Shown in pieces: positions 55,980 to 64,000 of a DNA stretch of 64,000 nt (positions within the stretch are counted from its first letter, which is position 1; each line of letters begins with the position of its first letter). The notes beneath the pieces are model-generated. The model was given only the letters and a program-made list of their open reading frames with translations, searched no databases and was not told the DNA's origin. This DNA comes from Anastrepha obliqua. Taxonomy: Eukaryota; Arthropoda; Insecta; Diptera; Tephritidae. The translations under genes were made by a program, and so were the position numbers. The stretch covers positions 56,010,406 through 56,074,405 of the forward strand of contig NC_072897.1 of assembly GCF_027943255.1 (NCBI RefSeq), read 5' to 3'.

Positions 55980-57005
55980 TAGTTATAAAACAGCGACCAT
56001 TTAAATTGCCATGGTACACAAAGGGTTTAAAAAGTTAAAAAATCTACCGAACAAGTTTTACAAGAAATTTGGTCACATTTGGTGTTATATGAAGGACAGT
56101 TTGGACAGGTTCCTTTACATAAACTAAATCGCTATTTTCGAATCAAGTATAGAAGCCAACCCTAAGACGTTTTGGAATTTCATAAAGTCGAAAAAATCGT
56201 AGTGTTTTTTCCTTCTTCTGTCTTTTTAATAACAAATTTGAAAGCACTTCCAGTGCTGCTGCTAATATGTTCGCTGATTTTTTCAAATCCAATTTTGTGT
56301 GTTCCTCAGTTTGACTTTTCATCTCATTTAAACTCTGCACTTGATTTTGGCTCAATGTCCATTTCAGTTGATATATCTTTTAATATATTTAAACTAAATC
56401 ATCCCTCTAAGGCAAACGTTGACGGTATTTCAACACTTCTGTTAAAAGGCTGCCATGCGCTTGTTCTACCTCTAGAAATATTATTCAATATGTGGAACGT
56501 ATGCAATCACAGGCCTATATCGAAACTCTCTAATATTTCTAAGTTGTTCGAACGCATAGTTAAAGATAAGATTTATTGCTCCGTGAAAAGTTTAATTTGC
56601 TTTAACCAACATGGTTTTGTCACGGGTCGTTCCACAGTTTCTGACCAGTTTCAGTTTCTAAGCAGTTTTTAGTAAATATTGTAGCTCAGCGCTTAACTAG
56701 CTTGCCTAGGCTTTCACTCTATCTTTTTGCAATAGCTTAAGTCGTATTTAAGTAATAGTGTTGTCTCTATTGACAGACTGTCATCGGAACCTTTTCGTGC
56801 ATTGCCCGGCGTCCCTAAGCAGTATTTAGGTCCTTTTCATATTGTTCGCTAATGACATAACTTCTTGCATTTCATATGGTCAGTTTCTGTTACAAGCTGA
56901 TAACTTGAAAATTTAATTGTTAATAATATGATATGTCGAATCGGCAGGCTGAAATTGACAGTCTTTATTCGTGGTGCTCTCATCTTTGCTCAGATATTAA
57001 AAAAA
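55980..57005 (+). pseudogene. Non-LTR RT remnant, N-terminal pieces
   Basis: Shifted frames read LPWYTKG, EANPKTFWNFIKSKK, FKLNHPSKANVDGISTLLLK, RPISKLSNISKLFERIV, FNQHGFVTGRSTVSDQF, a damaged palm, then FRALPGVPKQYLGPF (for the usual GVPQGS block) and IDSLYSWCSHLCSDIKKK. The catalytic Asp motifs are lost. Confidence 0.6.
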
Positions 57006-57390
57006 AAATACGTGTCTAACGGTTAGACGCGATAGAAGTGAAACCTTCCGTAAAACAAACTGAGAGAGAATGAGACGAAAGCAGCATTAGGAGCGGGATA
57101 ATTATAGGTTCATTATAATATTGCTATAAAGTTCATATTTTATTTTCTTCATTTTATCATTATTCATCCTCAATGTTTTCAATTTCAACAAATGATACGA
57201 GTGGCTTATGATAGATAAAATATGATACAAATGCTTTGGTTTCGATGTTGTCAAAAAAAATACCCAAACGGACCGAAGAAACAGACTTACAAATTTCTTC
57301 CATTTTCGTCTACTTGTATTCATATAAAAATGTATGGCTCTTCCCACCAAAGCTAAATGTATTTGTATATTTCTTCTTGTATTTATTCAA

Positions 57391-57521
57391 GGCCGAAATC
57401 CCGGCGGTACTGCAATACCGGGCCAACCCGTGGCAGAGGTGGAGAAAGCCCCTAAAGCACTCCGCCCATTTCCAAAAATTAGTTTAACACTTTGATCTTA
57501 GCCATAAGGCCGAGAAGCGAT
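57391..57521 (-). pseudogene. U2: U2 snRNA pseudogene 1, internal deletion
   Basis: Minus strand begins ATCGCTTCTCGGCCTTATGG and AAGATCAAAGTG exactly as U2 5' end, then jumps to TTAAACTAATTTTTGGAAATG (Sm-site region) and continues through the 3' stems to GGGATTTCGGCC. About 60 nt are lost, including the branch-site pairing GTAGTA and stem II. Fully preserved 5' end and a PSEA at the right distance show it derives from a true U2 gene. Confidence 0.88.
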
Positions 57522-57562
57522 AACTATACACAACCAACAAACTACCTTGTCATTACATTTTC

Positions 57563-57583
57563 TAATAAACCTTTTGAGAATTA
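57563..57583 (-). promoter_or_regulatory. PSEA-like promoter of U2 unit 1
   Basis: TAATTCTCAAAAGGTTTATT(A) on the minus strand lies 42-62 bp upstream of the U2 first base, the normal place of the insect snRNA proximal sequence element, and resembles the fly TAATTC-CAACTGGTTTTAG type. Identical copies are at 58446-58466 and 58879-58899. Confidence 0.7.
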
Positions 57584-58265
57584 CACGCTCACAAAAATTA
57601 ATGTACGAAATATTTATACCGATTCACTTAAACACGGCGAGCTGTTTGATTTCATGTTCGTGCCTGTGTATGTGCATTTGTGCGTTCATATCGCCACAGT
57701 GCATGACTACCAGCCTTGGCTGAGCACAGTAAGAAAATGTATTCGAGCGTATATGTGTATGTATGTACGTTAGTGTGTTTGTACGATTGTGCTCTGCGCT
57801 CAGCTTTGTGTCGATTTTACTGTGCGCTGCGCAGGTTGGGGTATTCTTGCAGAATTTAAAGATGATTCACACACTGTCGACCGACTGGGTACAGTTGTCA
57901 CAAGTGATGATATGTATAATTTTTATATGAAAAATCAAGGCGAATCTTTTGAAGGTGGTAGCAATAACACAGCTGATTTGTTATTTTTTTCTTCCGCCGT
58001 GTACATTTGGTTGTCAACACAAAATTGAATTACGAAACGTTTTACTTAGCTTAGTGTATGAATTCACCTTGGAAAAAATTCAATTTTCTTCTATAATCAA
58101 TTTTAATAAAAAAAAACTGTTTTCAATAAATAATCAGAAATGTCCTACAATGCAAATTTCACTTCAAAAAAAATTCCATTTTCGTCTACATGTATTCATA
58201 TAAAAATTTATGGCTCTCCCACCAAAGCTAAATGTATTAGTATATTTCTTCTTGTATTTATTCAA

Positions 58266-58424
58266 GGCCGAAATCCCGGCGGTACTGTAATACCGGGTCA
58301 ACCCGTGGCAGAGGTGGAGAAAGCCCTTAAAACACTCCGCCCATTTCCAAAAATCAGTTTAACATTTGTTGTCCTCCGACGGAGGATCTATCAGATGTTA
58401 AGCTGATAAGAACAGATACCACAC
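58266..58424 (-). pseudogene. U2: U2 snRNA pseudogene 2, 5' truncated
   Basis: Matches U2 from the branch-site region to the 3' end (CTGTTCTTATCAGCTTAACA, the stem II hairpin, ATTTTTGGAAATGGGCGG, CCGCCGGGATTTCGGCC). The first 30 or so nt are missing and branch-site GTAGTA reads GTGGTA. The PSEA-like box (58446-58466) is now only about 20 bp away. Confidence 0.85.
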
Positions 58425-58698
58425 TACCTAGTTCAATAGATTTTCTAATAAACCTTTTGAGAATTACACGCTCACAAAAATTAATGCACGAAATATTTAT
58501 ACCGATTCACTTAAACTGACTTTCAGTATCTAAACCAAAAAACTGTTTTCAATAAATAATCAGAAATGTCCCACAATGCAAATTAAAAAAAAAAAACAAA
58601 TTCCATTTTCGTCTACATGTATTCATATAAAAATGTATGGCTCTTCTCACCAAAGCTAAATGTATATTATTAGTATATTTCTTCTTGTATTTATTCAA

Positions 58699-58857
58699 GG
58701 CCGAAATCCCGGCGGTACTGCAATACCGGGTCAACCCGTGGCAGAGGTGGAGCAAGCCCTTAAAACACTCCGCCCATTTCCAAAAATCAGTTTAACATTT
58801 GTTGTCCTCCGACGGAGGATCTATCAGATGTTAAGCTGATACGAACAGATACAACAC
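58699..58857 (-). pseudogene. U2: U2 snRNA pseudogene 3, 5' truncated
   Basis: As unit 2, same 5' breakpoint; branch-site GTAGTA reads GTTGTA, and a further change lies in CTGTTCGTATC. Offset from unit 2 is 433 bp, and unit 1 to unit 2 is 875 bp (about two units), indicating a tandem array. Confidence 0.85.
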
Positions 58858-58916
58858 TACCTACTTCAATAGATTTTCTAATAAACCTTTTGAGAATTAC
58901 ACGCTCACAAAAATTA

Positions 58917-59115
58917 TTTATATCAACATATAATATAACGCTTCGTAACTAAATAACTTTTAGGCCAGCGATGACAGCATGGCGCGGTAGCCGAGCGACT
59001 AGAAATGTGAGCTTCCGATCCAAAATCCTTGGTTCGAATCACAAGAAAAAATAAAAGTTATTTTTATTTAGTTCGTCGCTACGTTTATATCAACATATAA
59101 TATAACGCTTCGTAG
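58917..59115 (+). other. tRNA-like segment within a fold-back, flanked by 30-bp direct repeats
   Basis: TTATATCAACATATAATATA-type repeats at 58917-58946 and 59085-59115 enclose ACTAAATAACTTTT...AAAAGTTAT..TTTAGT inverted arms. Inside, GGCGCGGTAGCCGAGCGACT and TTGGTTCGAATCAC look like tRNA A and B boxes. Could be a tRNA pseudogene or SINE head. Confidence 0.45.
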
Positions 59116-59193
59116 CCAAGAGGGTCGCTTTTTCGTTTCACTTTTCCTCAAATCACTCCCAACGATTCTAAAGAAGTTTTCACTTCAAAATGG

Positions 59194-59690
59194 TTTCATG
59201 CCACTTACTCCAAATCGCGCTTTATTTTTGAAAACTTTTATAGCATTGCTATCCATGTCCTGAAGACTGTTGATCAAATAAAAACACCTGGGTGTTATCT
59301 TTGATACGAAATTTACATTTATTAATCACATAAACTTGGTTTCATTTACATTTACACACACATTAAATTACTTTACACATCTTTTATACATTCTCACCTT
59401 GAGTATGCCACTATTATTTGGTGGCCGTATCATCAGTTCTTAATCAATAGGATTGAGAAAATCCAAAAGGGTTTTTATAGTATGCCTTGCGGTCTTGACG
59501 ATTTACTGAACCATCATATAATGCTCGTTTACTTCTTTTAAATCTAAAACCTCTAGGAAGTAAAAGATCAGTTTTCTCCTTAACTTTTGTATATGGCATT
59601 ATAAAGGGAGATTTAGACTCTGATGCACTTTTGGAAGAAATAAACTGTAATGTTCCAAGAAGAGAACTTCAAAAATTCTGGCCCACTCGT
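59194..59690 (+). pseudogene. Non-LTR RT remnant, C-terminal pieces
   Basis: Reads KWFHATYSKSRFIF, KHLGVIFDTKFTFINHI, LEYATIIWWPYHQFLINRIE and, after stops, IKGDLDSDALLEEINCNVP: the thumb and C-terminal region of the RT whose N-terminal part precedes 57005. Confidence 0.6.
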
Positions 59691-59735
59691 GGACGATGGC
59701 TTTTTTCAGCGTCTCGAGACTGGTGAATCTTTTAG

Positions 59736-60400
59736 TTGGGACCTTACTCTCCAAAATGGCCCATCGGCTTTACGTCTGGTGAATTTGAGAGCCATTGTGT
59801 GGACGTTATAAAACGTTGTTTTTTAGCCATTCTTGGTTCACTCGAGCTTTGTGAGACGGTGCCGAGTACTGTTGGAACGTCCATGGTCTGCCGCCGAAAT
59901 GTTTGTCTGCCCACGGCTTCAGAGCAACCTCCAGAATACTTTCCCGATAATATTTCGCGTTTACCTTGACGCCAGGCTCGATGAAAACGATTGGAGAGCG
60001 CCCATCTGCGGTTACAGCGGCCCAAGCCATTACCTGTGGAGGATGCTGCCTCCTGGTGGCCAATCGATGACTCAAAATCTGGTATGAAAGGCCGGTCAAA
60101 TAAACCCTATCGTTTTGGGAGTTTACGAATTACTCAATTTGAAAAATGTTCTCGTCAGAAAATACAATGTTCGGAAACTGACGGCCAAGCGAAGCCACTC
60201 TTACGCTCTCTTAACTCTAACTTGTTGCTGTTTTGGTGTGAGATTATGCGCATTTTGGATCGTGTAGGCCTTGTCTTTGAGATCATTTTTCAGTATGCGG
60301 CGGATGCTTCGGTCAGATATTTTCAGTGAGCGGTCTGAAGTTGGTTACATTTCGAGTGCCGGACCCTGAATATCCGTGCATGAACATCAAAAAATATAAA
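59736..60400 (-). pseudogene. mariner/Tc1-superfamily transposase fragment
   Basis: From high to low coordinates: RSIRRILKNDLKDKAYTIQ (DNA-binding region), SHRLATRRQHPPQVMAWAAV, DGRSPIVFIEPGVKVNAKYY, RPWTFQQYSAPSHKARVNQE (the second catalytic Asp position is Tyr here) and STQWLSNSPDVKPMG (third acidic position damaged). Stops and shifts near 60110-60150. No terminal repeats found. Confidence 0.72.
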
Positions 60401-60407
60401 CATTTTT

Positions 60408-60452
60408 TCTACTAGCGGTCGCCCCTCAGTTGGCAATGGCAAACCGTGACAA
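60408..60452 (+). repeat. SINE fragment
   Basis: CTAGCGGTCGCCCCTC and GGCAATGGCAAACC match the SINE body at 9245-9290; only about 45 bp remain. Confidence 0.65.
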
Positions 60453-60954
60453 CTCTTGGACAAGTCTTGGGTGAAAGTCTAAAACCAACAAAAGAAAACG
60501 CGAAAGCCGACGAGCAAAATGTAAAAAATAAATCCTCCTGCATGTATACATATATACTCGAAAAAGTTATGCTAACACTTTTTTCATGCATTTACGTAGA
60601 CAATTTTATATGGGCAAACGTACGTTTACGAGATAAATGCCTAAAACCAGGTATAACTAAAATAGCGCTCTCAGGCATTTCTGTTACAATACTTCTGTAA
60701 ATTTCATGCTCCAAGTGTTCGAGCATTGGTATAGCGCTGAAGACAAATGCTCAGGATATAATACAAAAATGCATATTTACTTGATTTCACATAGTAATAT
60801 TATCATTGTTAAAAGAGAACAAGTTTGTATTAGGTAATAATTAAATAATGCAATCTTATGTGCTGCTTTGACGAGTGGAAAACCCAAAATAAATAATTAT
60901 ATTAGTATGTGTGTTTAAAAGAGTTGGATTATTTTGTGAGTGTAAGCAGTTTCA

Positions 60955-61281
60955 CGCGGCCGCCGTAGCCGAATGCGTGATCAACATTCGGAATTCACTG
61001 AGAGGTCGTTGGTTCGAATCTCGGTGGAAGCAAAAATTAATAAAAATATTTTTCTAATAGCGGTCGCCCCTCGGCAGGCAATGGCAAACCTCCGAGTGTA
61101 TTTCTGCCATGAAAAAGCTTCTCATAAAAATATCTGCCGTTCGGAGTCGGCTTGAAACTGTAGGTCCCTCCATTTGTGGAACAACATCAAGACGCACACC
61201 ATAAATAGGAGGAGGAGCTCGGCCAAACACCTAACAGAAGTGTACGCGCCAATTATTTATTTTTTTTTTAGTTAGTTAGTT
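60955..61281 (+). mobile_element. tRNA-derived SINE, second copy
   Basis: Same head (TAGCCGAATGCGT, GGTTCGAATCTC) and body as 9140-9456, with a (TTAG)n 3' end. Flanked by TAAGCAGTTTCA (60943-60954, 61282-61293), 12 bp, which differs from the first copy's site. A few substitutions and a small deletion in the A-box region separate the copies. Confidence 0.88.
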
Positions 61282-61826
61282 TAAGCAGTTTCAAAGTCAA
61301 AGAGTAGTTGCAACATTAAAAAGTACCTGACACACATTTTCATTTAACAACTAAAATAGCAAATATGAGAGTGTTTTTCATTGTTGTTTTTTTTTTTGGG
61401 AAAAAATTTATAAAAATAAAATATATTGTGGGGGTGTAGAGCAGATCGCCTCCGCGTGGTGCACCCTGGGTAGCGCAAAATGATCTGCGGCCTTAACGGC
61501 CTTCCTGAACGATGCCCCATAAGGACATGCGTCAACCCTCGCATGGCCTCCCTGCTTCGGCACAGACAACCATGGGACCCTTTAAGGACGACTACACACT
61601 ACGGGTTTGGATAGCGGCTTCTAGTGGGGACCCACTCAATACAATAATGAACAATAAAACAACAACAACAACAACAACACAACTAGCAAAACAATAAACC
61701 CCAACAAATCCTCAGACGGTGGCGGGAACCCGGGACCGAGTCCCAAAACCAACTCCCTCAAGACAGGAGGAGCGAAATCGCCTCCTAGAAAATTTTTGCC
61801 CCGGGGGCCGTCTCTAGTGGGGGTAA

Positions 61827-61965
61827 CGCATCGGAATCGATGCGGAAGGTAGTAACCAAGAGAGACACCGGGGGAAAGTCGGAACCGACTTTCAATACTA
61901 ATCGGGGGGGTAAAAGGTGGGAATCCACCTTTGATAGGAAGCGGAATACAGGCGGAACCGTCTGT
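61827..61965 (+). other. Array of four hairpins with a common GAAC/GAAU loop
   Basis: Hairpins at 61827-61844 (7 bp, loop GAAT), 61874-61893 (8 bp, GAAC), 61913-61932 (8 bp, GAAT) and 61948-61965 (7 bp with one G-U, GAAC). Stems differ in sequence yet pair perfectly, with loop and closing G-C fixed. A related stem with loop AAAT lies at 61766-61786. In the 5' region of the LOA element. Confidence 0.75.
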
Positions 61966-62037
61966 AATTCCTAAACTAGGGGCGATGGCGAAATCCTCTG
62001 CTACTGCAACCCTACACTTCCCACGCACAACTGGAGG

Positions 62038-62406
62038 GTGGTGAAGGTGGAGAAGACTGAGGGATCCTATCGGCAAGCGCTGATTCTGTTGAATGTAGAG
62101 TCTCTCAGTCCTCTCGCTGAAGCAAAAGGGGTCATTAACTATGGCTTCGAGAAGGTAGTCCTTAAGGTCTACCAAACCGATGCCAGAGGAGATGCCCTTG
62201 CACATCCGGACGTGCTGGAAGACGTAATGCCCACAGTGGATGAAGCTCCTGTGGACATGGAAGTGGAATCCGTCATGTCGGAGGGTGACAATGCAGATGA
62301 CGTTCGCTCTTTACCGCGGTCAGTCATAAGCATCGGGTCGCTCTTCGACAGGGCGGAGGAGGAGAGGCTTCTGGCCTCGAAAGCGAGGACGCCGTCCTTG
62401 GGGTGA
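62038..62406 (+). pseudogene. LOA ORF1 C-terminal part
   Basis: Reads NWRVVKVEKTEGSYRQALIL then LNVESLSPLAEAKGVINYGF, the end of the LOA-type ORF1 RNA-binding domain, followed by an acidic tail and stop at 62406. The bulk of the domain upstream is absent: the 5' region joins it directly, so ORF1 is internally deleted. Confidence 0.65.
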
Positions 62407-62424
62407 TGGAGAGGATACTGGAGG

Positions 62425-64000
62425 ATGATTATTCTTCAGATAAATCTTCAACACTCTAAGGCGGCGTCCGCCAACCTACTAATCCACCTTGAGCAAGGTG
62501 GAGCTGACATAGTCCTGATCCAGGAACCGTGGCTGAGCAGCAACTGCATTTCTGGGCTCAGGACGAAAAGCTACAATCTGGTGGCGTATAGCGGGACAGG
62601 TAAACCAAGATCCTGTATACTCATCAGAAAGGAACTTAACGCATTTATTTTGCCTATTTTCAGCAATGAAAACATTGTAACGGTGAGCCTGGAGGGCCCT
62701 TCTGGGAAACTATGGCTGATGTCAGTCTACATGGCACATGACGACGAGGTGGAACCACCTCCGGTGCTGCTAAGGAAAACCCTAGCCGAAGCAAAACGCA
62801 GGAAAATCGGCGTTATTATAGGCACTGACGCGAACTTCCATCACACCTGCTGGGGAAGTTCAAACATCAATGCAAGAGGTGAGTCACTTTTTGATTATAT
62901 TCTAAACGAGGACTTGTTTATTTGTAACAGGGGTAAAGACCCCCCTTTCATTACCGCAGCCTGAGAGGAGGTGCTTGACCTCACTCTGGCGTCTTCTTTA
63001 CTGATAAACCGAATCCCCGATTGAAAGGTGCTAAATGCTCACTCCTTCTCGGACCATAGGTACATTCAGTTCTCTCTCGCTGAAACCCGTCCAATAAGAT
63101 CCCCCTACAGGAACCTGAGGAGGACGGACTGGGATGCATACAACAGAAATTTACTGAACCTACTCCCCAAAGCACCGGGAGGAAATCAAGATCTATCGGA
63201 AGAAGCGATCGACGAACTGGTGCAGACTTTCACCTCAGCTTGCAACAATGCCCTAGAAACCTCTTGTCCAACAAAAACATTTCCCAGGAAGGAAAACCCG
63301 CCTTCGTGGACAGCGGAGCTCTCTGAGCTTAGGGCCTCATGTAGACGCCTTTTTAATAGGGCTAAAAGAATAAGATCTCCCTCGGGATGGGAGCTTTATA
63401 AGGCAGGGCTAGCAATATATAAGTCCGAAATTAGAAAAGCTAAGAGGGACCCCTGGAGAAGCTTCTGCGAGAGCGTAGAGGGCTGCCATGAGTCTTCCAG
63501 ATTTAGACGAGTACTCACGAAGAGTTCCGCTCCCTTGGGGTACTTAAGAGACGAATTGGGACGTTGGACGATGAGCAGCGAGGAGTCACTAAAGTTACTT
63601 CTCGACGCCCATTTTCCGACGAGCCCAGCACCTAGCAGCACCGGCCTGGAAAGTAGTTCAACCTGCACTCGCGACCGGGGCTGGTTGCTGGATAAGCGCC
63701 GCCTGTCTTGGGCCATTGAATCCTTTAGACCCTTCAAGTCGCCTGGTCCTGACGGCATCATTCCTGCACAACTGCAAAAATCAGTGGAGGTATCATGCCG
63801 TTGGTTAAGCCCTATCTATGTGAGCTGCGTAGCCTGGGGCTATATACCGAGGTCATGGAGGGCCGTGAGGGTTGTCTTTATACCCAAGGCAGGCAAGTGC
63901 TGGCATGTCTCCCCTAAGGACTTCAGGGCAATCAGTCTCTCATCTTTTTTGCTAAAAACCCTTGAGAGACTGATTGGCCTGCACATAAGAAGCGAAATTC
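62425..64000 (+). pseudogene. LOA ORF2 (endonuclease, start of RT), two stops, partial
   Basis: ATG 62425, 18 bp after the ORF1 stop. Endonuclease LQINLQHSKAASANLL, VLIQEPWL (Glu), LMSVYMAHD, IIGTDANFHHTCWGSSNINA, in-frame TGA at 62962-62964 and again at 63022-63024, then SFSDHRYIQFSL (Asp-His). RT linker IRKAKRDPWRSFCESVE; RT FRPFKSPGPDGIIPAQLQ, VVFIPKAGK and ISLSSFLLKTLER up to the window edge. Apart from the stops the frame is well kept. Confidence 0.8.

Larger units (their letters stand above)
57010..59190 (-). mobile_element. Helentron-like block containing a U2 snRNA array
   Basis: Sits between two halves of an RT frame, so it is an insertion. The minus-strand 5' end is TTTTGAAGTGAAAACTTC (59173-59190) and the 3' end has GAAGTGAAACC inverted plus hairpin GTCTAACCGTTAGAC (57019-57033). 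57124-57257 matches the ORF end at 1-113. The interior is mostly tandem U2-derived units. Confidence 0.5.
55616..59690 (+). mobile_element. Decayed non-LTR retroposon split by a Helentron-like block
   Basis: RT pieces at 55980-57005 and 59194-59680 read as one protein across the block 57010-59190. No ends are recognisable. Family uncertain (Jockey/CR1-like). Confidence 0.6.
61430..64000 (+). mobile_element. LOA-clade retroposon, 5' half, cut by the window end
   Basis: GC-rich 5' region with a (CAA)n run (61655-61680) and a hairpin array, the C-terminal part of ORF1, then ORF2 endonuclease and the first RT motifs, continuing past 64000. ORF2 has at least two nonsense codons. Confidence 0.78.

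Noticed and set aside
57391..58857. Functional U2 snRNA genes
   Set aside because: Every unit lacks or mutates the branch-site pairing GTAGTA, and units 2 and 3 lack the 5' end.
61636..62205. 189-codon open frame on the minus strand of the LOA 5' region
   Set aside because: No family resemblance; it mirrors the GC-rich palindromic plus-strand region, where hairpins make both strands open.

Overview
This is eukaryotic DNA, almost certainly from a true fly. A tephritid (fruit fly) is my best guess, because of env-bearing errantivirus gag-pol-env, RTE/LOA/CR1-type/Jockey retroposons, PIF/Harbinger transposons and abundant short ACATATGTATGTA-type microsatellites. I see no intact host protein-coding gene. 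The window is a deeply nested transposon graveyard, as expected of pericentric heterochromatin or a piRNA-cluster-like locus. The only host-derived gene material is a decayed tandem U2 snRNA cluster.

Layout. 1-1670: end of a rolling-circle (Helentron-like) element carrying a fragment of a CAGAGAA-ended transposon and a hAT-like MITE. 1671-29421: two errantivirus copies (minus strand) in tandem sharing one LTR (9968-10528). Copy A (1671-9967) is interrupted by a Harbinger element (3471-5148) that carries an intact five-exon Myb-like gene, and by a tRNA-derived SINE (9140-9456). Copy B (10529-29421) is interrupted by a full-length RTE (10770-18441, itself hit twice by CAGAGAA elements), by an RT-deleted LOA element (20266-22571) and by a third CAGAGAA element (24965-28776). 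Exact target-site duplications allow the insertion order to be read.

29421-46412: inverted repeat unit and Helentron-like exon, about 1.1 kb of AT-rich DNA with nothing recognised, a decayed CR1-type element (plus), a 5'-truncated LOA (plus), a Helitron Rep/Hel fragment (minus), a LOA/I-group element (minus) split by another LOA fragment, and a Jockey ORF1 fragment. 46413-55615: two Harbinger elements with convergent transposase and MADF/Myb-like genes. The second is split by an apparently complete, uninterrupted CR1-type retrotransposon (49768-54290) with a UAAUG ORF1/ORF2 junction.

55616-64000: a degraded non-LTR element split by a Helentron-like block (57010-59190) that contains three tandem U2 snRNA pseudogenes with preserved PSEA promoters; then a mariner-type transposase fragment, a second SINE, and the 5' half of a LOA element that runs off the window. 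The LOA 5' region carries a striking array of hairpins with different stems but the same GAAC/GAAU loop.

The genes do not work together as a pathway. The relationships are historical: each parasite uses older ones as target. Elements that look recent are the CR1-type element at 49768-54290, the Harbinger at 3471-5148 and the two SINEs.
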